From Levilinea sp. (GTDB taxonomy: Bacteria; Chloroflexota; Anaerolineae; Anaerolineales; Anaerolineaceae), in NCBI GenBank assembly GCA_029975215.1, contig JARKPO010000035.1, positions 62,001 through 126,000 on the forward strand: 64,000 nucleotides of DNA, read 5' to 3'. The notes beneath the pieces were generated by a model that was not told the DNA's origin, ran no database searches, and was given only the letters and a program-made list of their open reading frames with translations. Below are positions 1 through 8,893 of this stretch, one piece after another (the stretch's first letter is position 1; every line of letters starts with the position of its first letter). Position numbers and translations under genes: made by a program.

Positions 1-501
1 TTTTTCGGCAATTTTATTGGCTCTATCGGCACAGCCCTCTTAATGTTTGCCACTAAGCAATACACATTCGGCAAAGGCGCCATTGGCCTAAACGCCCTCA
101 ACATTGCCAATTCCAAGTGTGGTCTTGATTTTTTCCAGGCTGTCGCTCTGGGTATCATGTGCAACGCCCTGGTATGTATGGCGGTCTGGCTGACCTTTTC
201 GGCTCGCTCCACCACCGATAAAATCCTGGCCATCATCCCCCCCATCAGCGCTTTTGTGGCTGCCGGTTTCGAACACAACGTCGCCAATATGTATTTTATT
301 CCCTTGGGCCTGTTCATCAAATCCTGGGGCTCCCCTGCCTTCTTTGAAAGCATCGGCAAAACCGCAGCCGATTTTTCCAACCTTACCTGGGGTAATTTCT
401 TCCTGGCAAACCTCCTGCCCGTCACCATCGGCAACATCATCGGTGGCGCCGTGATGGTCGGCCTGATGTACTGGTTCATCTTCAACGGAAAAAAGAAATA
501 A
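1..501 (+). CDS. focA: Formate/nitrite transporter (FocA/FdhC family), 5'-truncated
   Basis: Inner-membrane channel of the FNT family that moves formate (or a similar small anion) across the membrane. The frame is open from base 1, so the N-terminal half is outside the window; about 166 C-terminal residues remain. Family hallmarks are visible: LGIMCNALVCMAVWL, and GFEHNVANMYFIP near the constriction, followed by hydrophobic helices ending in NIIGGAVMVGLMYWFIF and a lysine-rich tail. It is followed 72 bp later by a formate dehydrogenase on the same strand, which favours formate over nitrite as substrate. The family call is secure; the substrate is inferred from context. Confidence 0.9.
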   Translation, partial: FFGNFIGSIGTALLMFATKQYTFGKGAIGLNALNIANSKCGLDFFQAVALGIMCNALVCMAVWLTFSARSTTDKILAIIPPISAFVAAGFEHNVANMYFIPLGLFIKSWGSPAFFESIGKTAADFSNLTWGNFFLANLLPVTIGNIIGGAVMVGLMYWFIFNGKKK

Positions 502-573
502 CCAAACAGCTGATGTCAAGCTGCGCAGCCGCGTCTGATCTCAGGTTCACGGCTGAACTAGACTGGAGAAACA

Positions 574-3333
574 ATGGTTAACTTCACGATCAACGGTCAA
601 TCCGTTCAGGCTCAACCAGGGCAAACCATCCTGGAAGCCGCGCAGCAGGCCGGGATCACCATCCCGACCCTCTGCTATCATAAAGACCTCTCGCCGCACG
701 GCGGCTGCCGCATGTGCATCGTCGAGGTCACCGGCGCTCGCGGGCCGTTAACCTCCTGCACCACCCCTGCATCGGAAGGGATGCAGGTCGTCACCGAAAG
801 CCCCTCTATTATCGAACACCGCCGTATGATCCTCAAGCTCCTGCTCTCTGCCTATTATGACCGCGGAGACAACAAGGATGACGGCCGTGAAAATGAACTC
901 CTCCGCTGGGCCGAGTTCTACGGTGTTTCCTACAGCGAGTACGCCGCCAAAGAGCCTCGCTACGCGATCAACAGCGACCCCAACCCCTTTGTTTGGGTGG
1001 ATATGAACAAGTGCATCCTGTGCTCGCGCTGCGTTCGCGCCTGCGCCGAAGTGCAGGGCCGCTTTGTTTGGGGCCTTGAAAACCGCGGTTTCGACTCTCA
1101 CGTGGTCGCCGGTTCCGGCGTGACCATGCTGGAAGCCCGCTGTGAATCCTGCGGCGCCTGCGTCGCTTACTGCCCCACCGGCGCACTGGACAACAAAATG
1201 TCCGTTGGCGCTGGCGCAGCCGAGAAGAAAGTCACCACCACCTGCACCTATTGCGGTGTCGGCTGCCAGTTCGATCTCAATGTGCGCGACAACCGCATTG
1301 TGCGTGTCACCTCGAATCCCAACGCCCCGGTTAACGGCATGCGCCTGTGCGTCAAGGGCCGCTATGGTTACGATTTTGTGCACCATGAAGAACGCCTCAC
1401 CGAGCCGCTGGTGCGCGAATACCTGCTTCAAGGCAAGGAACGCCCCCACGGAGACCGTGGCGCCTGGGTTCAGGTGGATTGGGAAACCGCCCTCAATTTG
1501 ACCGCGCGCAAAATCGCCGCCGCCCGAGATACCTTCGGGGCATACAGCGTCGGCGTTCTGACTTCGGCCAAATGCACCAATGAAGAAAACTATTTGATGA
1601 ACAAGTTTGCCCGCCAGGTGGTCGGGACAAACAGCATCGATCACTGCGCCCGTCTTTGACACTCCAGCACCGTGGCCGGTCTGGCCACTTCCTTCGGCTC
1701 TGGCGCAATGACTAATCCTATGGACGACGTTGCCGCCCATTCTCAGGCGATGCTTGTGATCGGTTCCAACACCACCGAGCAGCATCCCGTCTTCGGCACC
1801 ATGCTTCGGCAGGCTGTGTTAAAACGCCATGCCAAACTCATCGTCGCCGATCCGCGTAAAATTGACCTTACCGAATTCGCCACCCTCCATCTGCGCCTCA
1901 AACCCGGCACAGATATCGCCCTGCTCAACGGCCTGATGTACATCATCCTGGAAAAAGGCTGGGAAGACAAAGCCTACATCGCCGAACGCACCGAGAACTT
2001 TGACGAATTCAAAGCCAACATCATGAATTACCCGCCGGATGCCGTCTCTGAAACCACCGGCATTCCCGTGGAACAACTCTACGAAGCCGCCGAAATCCTG
2101 GCGACGACCAAGCCCGCGTCGGTCATGTGGGCGATGGGGATCACCCAACATACCGTTGGCGTTCAAAATGTGATGACCTGCGCCAACCTGCAAATGCTGC
2201 TCGGCAATATGGGCGTTCCTGGTGGCGGTGTCAACCCGCTCCGCGGCCAAAACAACGTGCAAGGTGCCTGTGATATGGGCGGTTTGCCCAATTATTACCC
2301 CGCTTACCAGTGGGTTAACCAGGAGCCAAACCAGAAGAAATTCGAAGCGGCCTGGGGCGTTCCCTTGCCTGCGAATATCGGCATGACCGTGACGGAAATG
2401 ATGCCTGCAGCGGCCAACGGCAAACTCAAAGCCCTCTACATCCTGGGCGAAAACCCCGTCATGTCCGATCCAGACACCAATCACATTCGCCACGCTCTGG
2501 ACACCCTCGATTTCATGGTCCTCCAGGAGATCTTCCCCTCCGAAACCGCCGAGTACGCCGATGTCTTGCTCCCGGGCGTGACCTTTGCGGAAAAAGAGGG
2601 AACCTTCACCAACACCGAGCGCCGCGTGCAGCGCGTTCACCAGGCCATTCAGTCTGTCGGAAACGCCCGCCAGGACTGGGAAATCATCCAGGAAATCGCC
2701 CGCCGCGTAATCGAAGTTGGCAGCCGTAAACCCAGCGATGCACCGCATGCCGCGTGGAATTACACCAGCCCCGCTGACATCATGGCGGAAATCAACGCGC
2801 TGGCCCCCTCCTACGCCGGCGTCAGCTACGAGCGCCTCGACCGCGGCGAGCGCCTGCACTGGCCTGTCAAGGACGCGGAACACGGCGGCACCCCCATTCT
2901 GCACGTGGGCAAATTTACCCGCGGGTTGGGTAAATTCGCGCCCACCGTTCACGTTCCGCCGGTTGAAATGCCCGACTACGACTACCCCATGCTGCTGTCC
3001 ACCGGCCGCGTCCTGTACCACTGGCACGGCGGCGAAATGACCCGCCGCGCGGAAGGCCTGATGGAAGTCTACGGCCAATCCCTGGTGGAACTTAATCCCG
3101 ATGATGCCCGCCGGTTGGGCGTCAACGGCAACAAGCGTGTACGCGTGACCTCCCGCCGCGGCGTCATTGAAGCCGAAGCCTGGGTCACCGACCGCGTCCC
3201 GCCGGGCATGGTCTATGCCAACTTCCACTTCCCTGAAGTCAATGCGAATCAGCTGACCATCGCCGCTCTTGATCCCATCGCCAAGATCCCTGAATACAAG
3301 ATCTGCGCGGTCAAAGTCGAATTGGTCAAGTAA
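574..3333 (+). CDS. fdhA: Selenocysteine-containing formate dehydrogenase, catalytic subunit
   Basis: Molybdo/tungsto-bis-PGD enzyme that oxidises formate to CO2 (or the reverse). The reading frame is interrupted only by TGA at 1657-1659, which falls in the family motif DHCARL-U-HSS, so I read it as Sec362 and continue to 3333 (919 residues). Domains in order: N-terminal [2Fe-2S] ferredoxin (Cys34, 45, 48, 62), two [4Fe-4S] motifs (Cys147/150/153/157 and Cys190/193/196/200), then the FdhF-type [4Fe-4S] motif (Cys224/227/231/259) with Lys261, the molybdopterin domains and a C-terminal MoCo-binding barrel. The N-terminal extension resembles soluble NAD- or ferredoxin-linked FdhA. The usual NuoG-type His-Cys3 motif expected around residues 95-115 is absent. 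Start chosen at 574, preceded by GGAGAAA. No electron-transfer subunits lie downstream; partners may be upstream of the window. Confidence 0.93.
1657..1700 (+). promoter_or_regulatory. Bacterial SECIS element for UGA recoding in fdhA
   Basis: Immediately after the in-frame TGA (1657-1659) there is a perfect 6-bp stem, GTGGCC (1672-1677) pairing with GGCCAC (1683-1688), closed by the loop GGTCT (1678-1682). The loop sequence matches the apical GGUCU of the known E. coli fdhF SECIS as I recall it, and lies about 20 nt from the UGA, the distance SelB needs. No selA, selB, selD or tRNA-Sec gene is present in the window. Confidence 0.85.
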
Positions 3334-3361
3334 GCCTCACTCAACATCTTTCAAGAACCAA

Positions 3362-3400
3362 CCCCGCGGCAGGTCGCAAAACCTGCCGCGGGGGCTTTTT
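3362..3400 (+). terminator. Rho-independent terminator after fdhA
   Basis: Perfect 13-bp stem 3362-3374 / 3381-3393 with loop CGCAAA, followed by GCTTTTTAT. It closes the formate transporter/fdhA transcript. Confidence 0.93.
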
Positions 3401-3467
3401 ATCACCTTATTTGTCATGCATTGCCCGTCCAAACGGCCTTTAACGCGCACCAAAAGTCAATAAATTT

Positions 3468-3507
3468 GGTGACAATTCACCTCTCCCGCGGTGACAGTAC
3501 ACACTGT
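3468..3507. promoter_or_regulatory. Two tandem 14-bp inverted repeats, possible Crp/Fnr-type operators
   Basis: GGTGA-CAAT-TCACC at 3468-3481 and ACAGT-ACAC-ACTGT at 3494-3507 are both perfect 5-N4-5 inverted repeats, with centres 26 bp apart. The 5-N4-5 geometry is that of Fnr-type sites, though the half-sites differ from TTGAT. They lie between the fdhA terminator and the cNMP-binding protein gene. Confidence 0.4.
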
Positions 3508-3564
3508 AAAACCCCTCCTCATCAGTGATAAAACAAGATGGGAAGCATTAATAGGATTACCGTC

Positions 3565-4050
3565 ATGTTTGAACAACCCGACCTCACCACGATGCTGCGC
3601 AGCATCCCCTTCTTCTTAGAACTTTCTCCGCGCTCTTTGGAGCCGCTGGAGGAGATCAGTCAACTGCGCCTGGTCCCAGCTGGTGAGACCCTCTTTCAAG
3701 AAGGTGACCGCGAAAGCGAACTGTATATCCTTTTGGAAGGTCAGGTCCAGCTCACCGCCCACATCCCCAATCACGGCGAATTTGATGTGTTCACCGCTGA
3801 ACCCCTGGATATCATCGGCTGGTCTGCCCTGACCCCCATCGTGCGCCAGCGCACTGCCTCTGCCGTGGCTCTCAAAGATTCCATCCTCCTCGCCCTGGAC
3901 GGTGACGGGCTGCGCGCTTTATGTGAGGCCGATCACGACCTCGGCTACATCTTTATGCGCCGCATTTCCAACATCGTCGCCAGCCGCCTGCTTGCCACGC
4001 GGCTCCAGCTCTATGATTTGATCCTGCAGCAGCCTCTGCCCCATTCTTAA
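3565..4050 (+). CDS. Stand-alone cyclic-nucleotide-binding domain protein
   Basis: A 161-residue protein formed by one cNMP-binding beta-barrel (roughly residues 10-130, with GETLFQEGDRESELYILLEGQVQL and a following phosphate-binding-cassette region) and a C-terminal helix. There is no helix-turn-helix after the C-helix, so it is not a complete Crp/Fnr regulator. The PBC region reads EPLDIIGWSALTPIVRQRTASA, which keeps the R-x-A-S-A-like ending but has a weak GE motif, so nucleotide binding is uncertain. Start 3565 is preferred over the in-frame ATG at 3538 because TAGGATT lies 8-12 nt upstream. Position between fdhA and hypA suggests a signalling or redox-sensing role linked to formate/H2 metabolism (inference). 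A second such protein is at 54828. Confidence 0.75.
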   Translation: MFEQPDLTTMLRSIPFFLELSPRSLEPLEEISQLRLVPAGETLFQEGDRESELYILLEGQVQLTAHIPNHGEFDVFTAEPLDIIGWSALTPIVRQRTASAVALKDSILLALDGDGLRALCEADHDLGYIFMRRISNIVASRLLATRLQLYDLILQQPLPHS

Positions 4051-4126
4051 GTCAGAATTGCCCGCTCCGGCGGCATCTCAAGGTCTACGGCTGCCGGTTT
4101 TCCGGAGATCTTCGCCTGTTTTGGTT

Positions 4127-4140
4127 TATAATTACGCCCA
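4127..4140 (+). promoter_or_regulatory. -10 box giving a probably leaderless hypA mRNA
   Basis: A consensus TATAAT at 4127-4132 ends 7 nt before the hypA ATG at 4140. The expected transcription start falls on or next to the A of the ATG. There is no Shine-Dalgarno between them and no good -35. Confidence 0.6.
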
Positions 4141-4508
4141 TGCATGAGCTCTCCGTCACCGAAAATATCCTCGCCATCGCCGAAAAGCACGCCCGCAAAG
4201 CCGGTGCAGCGCGCGTCACCGACATTCACATCGTCATCGGCCAGCTTTCCTCCATTGTGGACGACTCCGTCCAGTTTTATTGGGATATGATTTCCGAAGG
4301 CACCTTATGCACCGGTGCCAAATTGCATTTCAGCCGCAAGCCAGCCCAAATGCACTGCCGCGCCTGTCAGCACACCTTCACGCTCATCCGCGGAGAGCTG
4401 ATCCCTTGCCCAGAATGCAATTCCCTCGATCTTCGCATCGTCTCTGGCGAAGAGTTTTTCCTCGACAGCATCGAAATCGAACGCGACATACCCGATGAGG
4501 AGTCTTAG
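4140..4508 (+). CDS. hypA: Hydrogenase nickel-insertion protein HypA
   Basis: Nickel metallochaperone for NiFe-hydrogenase maturation, working with HypB. The N-terminus MHELSVTENI contains the nickel-binding His2, which fixes the start at 4140. The zinc-binding region has two CxxC motifs, CRAC and CPEC, in the C-terminal half. 122 residues is slightly longer than typical (about 115) owing to an acidic tail. First gene of a six-gene hyp operon; followed by hypB 1 bp later. Confidence 0.95.
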   Translation: MHELSVTENILAIAEKHARKAGAARVTDIHIVIGQLSSIVDDSVQFYWDMISEGTLCTGAKLHFSRKPAQMHCRACQHTFTLIRGELIPCPECNSLDLRIVSGEEFFLDSIEIERDIPDEES

Positions 4509-4509
4509 C

Positions 4510-5181
4510 ATGACCCCAGAACGTGTCACCATCGTCGAAAAAATCATGGACGCCAACGACCAGATCGCCGCCCTCAACCGTGCCCGCTTCGACCGCGCCG
4601 GCGTCTTTGCCATTAACCTCATGGCTTCCCCTGGTGCAGGCAAAACCACCCTCATCCTGGAAACAATCCGCCGCCTGGCGCCTCGGCTGCGTATCGGGGT
4701 CATCGAAGGCGATACCGCCCCCGTGACCATTGATGCGGACAAAGTCACCGCAGCAGGCATGCCTGCTGTGCAAATCAACACCGGCGGCGATTGTCACCTG
4801 GACGGCATGATGATGAGCCGCGGTATGGATCAGCTCCCCCTGGAAAGCCTCGATCTGGTGATTGTCGAAAATGTCGGCAATCTCATCTGCCCCGCTGCTT
4901 TCAACCTGGGCACACACGCCAACGTGCTCATCGCCAGCATCCCCGAAGGCGACGACAAACCCTATAAATACCCCAACATCTACCGCGGCTTGCAGGCCCT
5001 CGTCGTCAGCAAGATCGATCTGCTCCCTTATATCCAGTTCAATATGGACTATTTCCTGAAAGGCGTCGAAGCCCTCAACCCCGGATTGGTGCATTTCTCC
5101 GTGGCCGCTTTGCGCGGCGACGGCATGGACGTCTGGATCCAATGGCTGGAAGAGCAGGTCGCCGCGAAGAAGAAAGCCTGA
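4510..5181 (+). CDS. hypB: Hydrogenase nickel-incorporation GTPase HypB
   Basis: SIMIBI-class GTPase that drives nickel delivery to the hydrogenase large subunit. Walker A is SPGAGKTT (residues 40-47), the metal site region TGGDCHLDG is present, and SKIDLLPY serves as the guanine-specificity motif. It lacks the long N-terminal histidine-rich nickel-storage stretch and the CXXCGC motif of some homologues. Start at 4510 chosen because GAGGAG at 4497-4502 gives 7-nt spacing; an upstream in-frame ATG at 4495 overlaps hypA. 223 residues, normal for the family. Confidence 0.95.
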   Translation: MTPERVTIVEKIMDANDQIAALNRARFDRAGVFAINLMASPGAGKTTLILETIRRLAPRLRIGVIEGDTAPVTIDADKVTAAGMPAVQINTGGDCHLDGMMMSRGMDQLPLESLDLVIVENVGNLICPAAFNLGTHANVLIASIPEGDDKPYKYPNIYRGLQALVVSKIDLLPYIQFNMDYFLKGVEALNPGLVHFSVAALRGDGMDVWIQWLEEQVAAKKKA

Positions 5182-5185
5182 TGCC

Positions 5186-7498
5186 ATGATGACGGACGGC
5201 GATATCGGTTGCAAAATTTGGGTGCGCGGCATCGTTCAAGGCGTTGGCTTTCGTCCCTTTGTCTACACGCAAGCCGTCACCCACCAGCTCACCGGCTGGG
5301 TGCGCAACACCTCCAGCGGCGTGGAAATCGAAATCACCGGCCGACCCGCCGGCGTGCAGTCTTTCCTCTCTGCGCTCAAAGATAACCCACCCCCCCTGGC
5401 GCAAATTGATTCGGTCGTCACCGAACCTATTCCTCCCGCTGCGGGCAGCGGCTTTCTTATCCTGGAAAGCCATCCCGAACCCGGTGCTTTTCTTCCGATC
5501 TCGCCGGATATGTCCATCTGCCCCGATTGTCAGCGCGAACTCTTTGATCCCGCCGACCGCCGCTACCGCTACCCCTTCCTGAACTGCACCCACTGCGGTC
5601 CGCGCTTTTCCATCATTCGCGACATCCCCTATGACCGCCCCTTCACCAGCATGGCCGGGTTTCCCATGTGCCCCGACTGTCTGCGCGAATATCATGACCC
5701 CCTCGACCGCCGTTTTCATGCCCAACCGGTGGCCTGCCCGGCCTGCGGCCCCCAGGTCTGGCTGCAAACCGCCAACGGCACACGCCTGGCCGAGCGGGAC
5801 GAGGCTGTGCATCTGGCCCGCAAAATGCTCAAAGAAGGCGCCATCCTGGCCGTCAAAGGCCTGGGCGGGTATAACCTGGCCTGCGACGCTGCCAATCCCC
5901 AGGCCGTGGCCGAGCTGCGCCGCCGCAAGAAGCGCTCCGATAAGCCCTTCGCCCTCATGGCCTTTGACACGGCCGCCGTGGCCCGCCACTGTCAGCTTGA
6001 CTCCGCCGCCGAGGCCCTCCTCACCGCCCCCCAGCGCCCCATCCTGCTCCTCAACCGCCTGCCAGACGCATCCGTCGCCCCCCAGGTGGCCCCGGGCCAG
6101 GTGACCCTGGGGGTCATGCTGGCTTACACCCCCCTGCACCTGCTGCTGTTGGAGCCAGAACCGGGCTACCCCGATCTGTGGGTCATGACCTCCGGCAACC
6201 TCTCCGAAGAGCCCATCGCCTATGTGGACGGCGAGGCCCAGGAACGCCTCTCCCCCATGGCCGATGCCTTTCTGCTGCACGACCGCCCCATTCACATGCG
6301 TGTGGATGATTCCGTCTTCGCCCTGGCTGACGGCCAGTCCTACCCCATTCGCCGTGCCCGCGGCTACGCACCCGATCCCATCCGCCTCTCTGGCCCCGCC
6401 CTGCCGCCCATCTTTGCCGCAGGCGCCGAGCTAAAAAACACCTTCTGCCTCACCCAGGACCGTTACGCCTTCCTCAGCCACCATATCGGTGATTTAGAAA
6501 ATTACGAAACCCTGCGCTCCTACGAAGATGGTGTAGCCCATTACGAACGCCTCTTCCGTGTGCAGCCTCAGACCCTGGTTTGCGACCTGCACCCCGATTA
6601 CCTTTCCACCCGTTACGCCCAGCAGCGCGCCGCCGAAAGCGGTTTGCCCCTCCTCCAGGTGCAGCATCATCACGCTCACCTGGCCGCCTGCCTGGCTGAT
6701 AACGATTGGCTCGATCCCGATCCGGTCATCGGCCTGTCTTTTGACGGTACTGGTCTGGGGCCGGATGGGGCCATCTGGGGCGGCGAATTTCTGCTGGGCC
6801 ATTACGCCAGCTTCCAGCGCCTCTACCACCTGGCCTACACTCCCCTCCCCGGCGGCGACCAGGCTGTGCGCAAACCCGCGCGCATGGCCCTGGCCCACCT
6901 CTGGCAGGCTGGCCTCGATTGGGAGCCAGACCTGCCGCCTGTTCAGGCCCTGTGCTATGAAGAACGCACGCTGATCCGCATCCAATTGGAGAAATCCATC
7001 AACGCCCCGCTCACCTCCAGCGCCGGCCGCCTGTTTGATGCCGCCGCTGCCCTCATCGGCGTGCGCGCCGAAGCCACCTACGAAGGGCAGGCCGCCATCG
7101 AACTGGAAGCCCTGGCAGACCCGCAGGAGGCTAGGTGCTATGAATTTGACCTGCGCGGCACGCAAATTGACCCTGCGCCCCTCTGGCAGGCTCTGCTGGC
7201 CGACTGGCGCGCGGGAACGGCCGCGCCGATTATATCTGCCCGCTTCCACAACAGCCTGGCCGCTCTGAGCGTGCAAGTGTGCCAGGCCGTCCGCCAGCAA
7301 AGCGGCGCCCGCACCGTTGCGCTCAGCGGCGGAGTGTGGCAGAATCGAACTTTACTCACCAAAACTCTCTCCGGTCTGCGCTCCGCGGGCTTCACCGTCC
7401 TCATCCACCGCCGCGTGCCAGCCAATGACGGCGGCATCGCCCTGGGTCAAGCCCTCATCGCTGCTCACAGCCGGAATGAAACCGTGTCTTCGCCTTAG
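5186..7498 (+). CDS. hypF: Carbamoyltransferase HypF
   Basis: Makes thiocarbamate on HypE from carbamoyl phosphate and ATP, the source of the hydrogenase cyanide ligands. Domains in order: acylphosphatase (residues ~8-95, VQGVGFRPFVY), two Cys4 zinc fingers (CPDC...CTHC, CPDC...CPAC; ~105-190), YrdC-like domain (~200-390) and Kae1-like domain (~400-770, HHHAHLAAC metal motif and SGGVWQN). 770 residues, full length. Starts 4 bp after hypB; a second ATG at 5189 is also possible. Confidence 0.96.
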   Translation: MMTDGDIGCKIWVRGIVQGVGFRPFVYTQAVTHQLTGWVRNTSSGVEIEITGRPAGVQSFLSALKDNPPPLAQIDSVVTEPIPPAAGSGFLILESHPEPGAFLPISPDMSICPDCQRELFDPADRRYRYPFLNCTHCGPRFSIIRDIPYDRPFTSMAGFPMCPDCLREYHDPLDRRFHAQPVACPACGPQVWLQTANGTRLAERDEAVHLARKMLKEGAILAVKGLGGYNLACDAANPQAVAELRRRKKRSDKPFALMAFDTAAVARHCQLDSAAEALLTAPQRPILLLNRLPDASVAPQVAPGQVTLGVMLAYTPLHLLLLEPEPGYPDLWVMTSGNLSEEPIAYVDGEAQERLSPMADAFLLHDRPIHMRVDDSVFALADGQSYPIRRARGYAPDPIRLSGPALPPIFAAGAELKNTFCLTQDRYAFLSHHIGDLENYETLRSYEDGVAHYERLFRVQPQTLVCDLHPDYLSTRYAQQRAAESGLPLLQVQHHHAHLAACLADNDWLDPDPVIGLSFDGTGLGPDGAIWGGEFLLGHYASFQRLYHLAYTPLPGGDQAVRKPARMALAHLWQAGLDWEPDLPPVQALCYEERTLIRIQLEKSINAPLTSSAGRLFDAAAALIGVRAEATYEGQAAIELEALADPQEARCYEFDLRGTQIDPAPLWQALLADWRAGTAAPIISARFHNSLAALSVQVCQAVRQQSGARTVALSGGVWQNRTLLTKTLSGLRSAGFTVLIHRRVPANDGGIALGQALIAAHSRNETVSSP

Positions 7499-7508
7499 GA
7501 GGTTCACA

Positions 7509-7775
7509 ATGTGTCTGGGTGTCCCTGGTAAAGTCATCGAAGTGTATCAAGACAGCGGCATGCACATGGCCAAAGTGGATTTTGGCGGCGTCATCCGCGA
7601 AGTGTGTGTGGAAGCCCTGCCCGAAATTCAGCCCGGTGAATGGACCATTATTCACGCCGGTTTTGCCCTCAGCATCCTCTCCGAAGAAGAAGCCCAGGCC
7701 ACCCTGGACTGCCTGCGTGAGATTGAACTGCTTAACGACGAACTCGACCTTCCCACGCCATCGGCCCAAAGCTAA
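7509..7775 (+). CDS. hypC: Hydrogenase maturation chaperone HypC
   Basis: Small chaperone (88 residues) that pairs with HypD to assemble the Fe(CN)2CO group and carry it to the hydrogenase large subunit. Starts [12 protein letters not shown], with the essential Cys2. AGGAGG at 7497-7502 overlaps the hypF stop and gives a 6-nt spacing to ATG 7509. The longer frame upstream is not coding; it overlaps hypF. Confidence 0.95.
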   Translation: MCLGVPGKVIEVYQDSGMHMAKVDFGGVIREVCVEALPEIQPGEWTIIHAGFALSILSEEEAQATLDCLREIELLNDELDLPTPSAQS

Positions 7776-7780
7776 CCGCC

Positions 7781-8869
7781 ATGCAGTTCACTACCGAATT
7801 CCGCGATTCCGCACTGGTACACAAGGGTATCGAAGAAATTCGCCGTACCATCACCCGCCCCTGGACGCTAATGGAGATATGCGGCGGGCAAACCCACGCC
7901 CTGCTCAACACCGGCCTGGATGAAATGCTGCCGCCTGAAATTGAGTTGGTACACGGCCCTGGCTGTCCTGTGTGCGTCACCTCGCTGGAATTAATTGACA
8001 AAGCTCTGGCCATCGCCGCCCAGCCCAACGTCATTTTCACTTCCTACGGTGACATGCTGCGCGTTCCTGGCTCGCGTGAGGATCTGTTCTCCCTACGTGC
8101 CCGCGGGGCCCAGGTGCGCGTGGTCTATTCTCCGCTGGATGCAGTGCGCATCGCCCGCGAGAACCCCAACCGTCAGGTGGTCTTTTTTGCCATCGGCTTT
8201 GAAACCACTGCCCCCGCCAACGCCGCCAGCCTGCTCCAGGCGCACGCCCTGGGTCTGCAGAATTATTCCCTGCTGGTTTCGCATGTGTGCGTCCCCCCCG
8301 CCATGCATGCCATTCTGAGCAGCCCCACCTGCCGTGTGCAGGGCTTCCTGGCCGCCGGGCATGTCTGCGCCGTGATGGGCTATCGGGAATACCTGCCCAT
8401 CGCCGAGCAGTACCGCGTCCCCATCAGTGTCACCGGGTTTGAGCCGCTGGATCTGGTGCAGGGCATCCTGCTCACCGTGCGCCAGTTGGAAGCCGGAACG
8501 CACGAGGTGCAGAACGCCTACCCCCGCGCCGTCACCCTGCAAGGCAACCTGGGCGCCCAGGCCATTATCTCCCGCGTATTCCAGCCCTGCGACCGCAATT
8601 GGCGCGGTATCGGTCCCATTCCCATGTCGGGTTGGGGTCTGCGACCAGAATGGGCCGCCTACGACGCCGAACGGCGCTTTTCGGTCGCCCACATCCAGAC
8701 CCAAGAATCGCCCATCTGCATCGCCGGTCAAATCCTCCAGGGGCTCAAGAAGCCGCCCCAATGTCCGGCCTTTGGTCAGCAGTGCACCCCCGAAACCCCA
8801 CTCGGCGCCACCATGGTCTCTTCCGAAGGTGCCTGTGCCGCCTACTACCGCTACGGCCGCAGCCGCTGA
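7781..8869 (+). CDS. hypD: Hydrogenase maturation protein HypD
   Basis: [4Fe-4S] scaffold on which the Fe(CN)2CO moiety is built, with HypC and HypE. Conserved motifs are visible: [24 protein letters not shown] and a C-terminal cysteine cluster CPAFGQQC...SSEGAC. 362 residues, typical length. Starts 5 bp after hypC. Confidence 0.95.
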   Translation: MQFTTEFRDSALVHKGIEEIRRTITRPWTLMEICGGQTHALLNTGLDEMLPPEIELVHGPGCPVCVTSLELIDKALAIAAQPNVIFTSYGDMLRVPGSREDLFSLRARGAQVRVVYSPLDAVRIARENPNRQVVFFAIGFETTAPANAASLLQAHALGLQNYSLLVSHVCVPPAMHAILSSPTCRVQGFLAAGHVCAVMGYREYLPIAEQYRVPISVTGFEPLDLVQGILLTVRQLEAGTHEVQNAYPRAVTLQGNLGAQAIISRVFQPCDRNWRGIGPIPMSGWGLRPEWAAYDAERRFSVAHIQTQESPICIAGQILQGLKKPPQCPAFGQQCTPETPLGATMVSSEGACAAYYRYGRSR

Positions 8870-8893
8870 CCATCTGCGCCGTTTTGAGGCACT

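Noticed and set aside
1660-3333. Separate molybdopterin oxidoreductase gene starting at 1672
   Set aside because: It is in the same frame as the upstream part, the join at TGA lies in the catalytic motif, and a SECIS follows. One selenoprotein gene explains both pieces better than a nonsense mutation.
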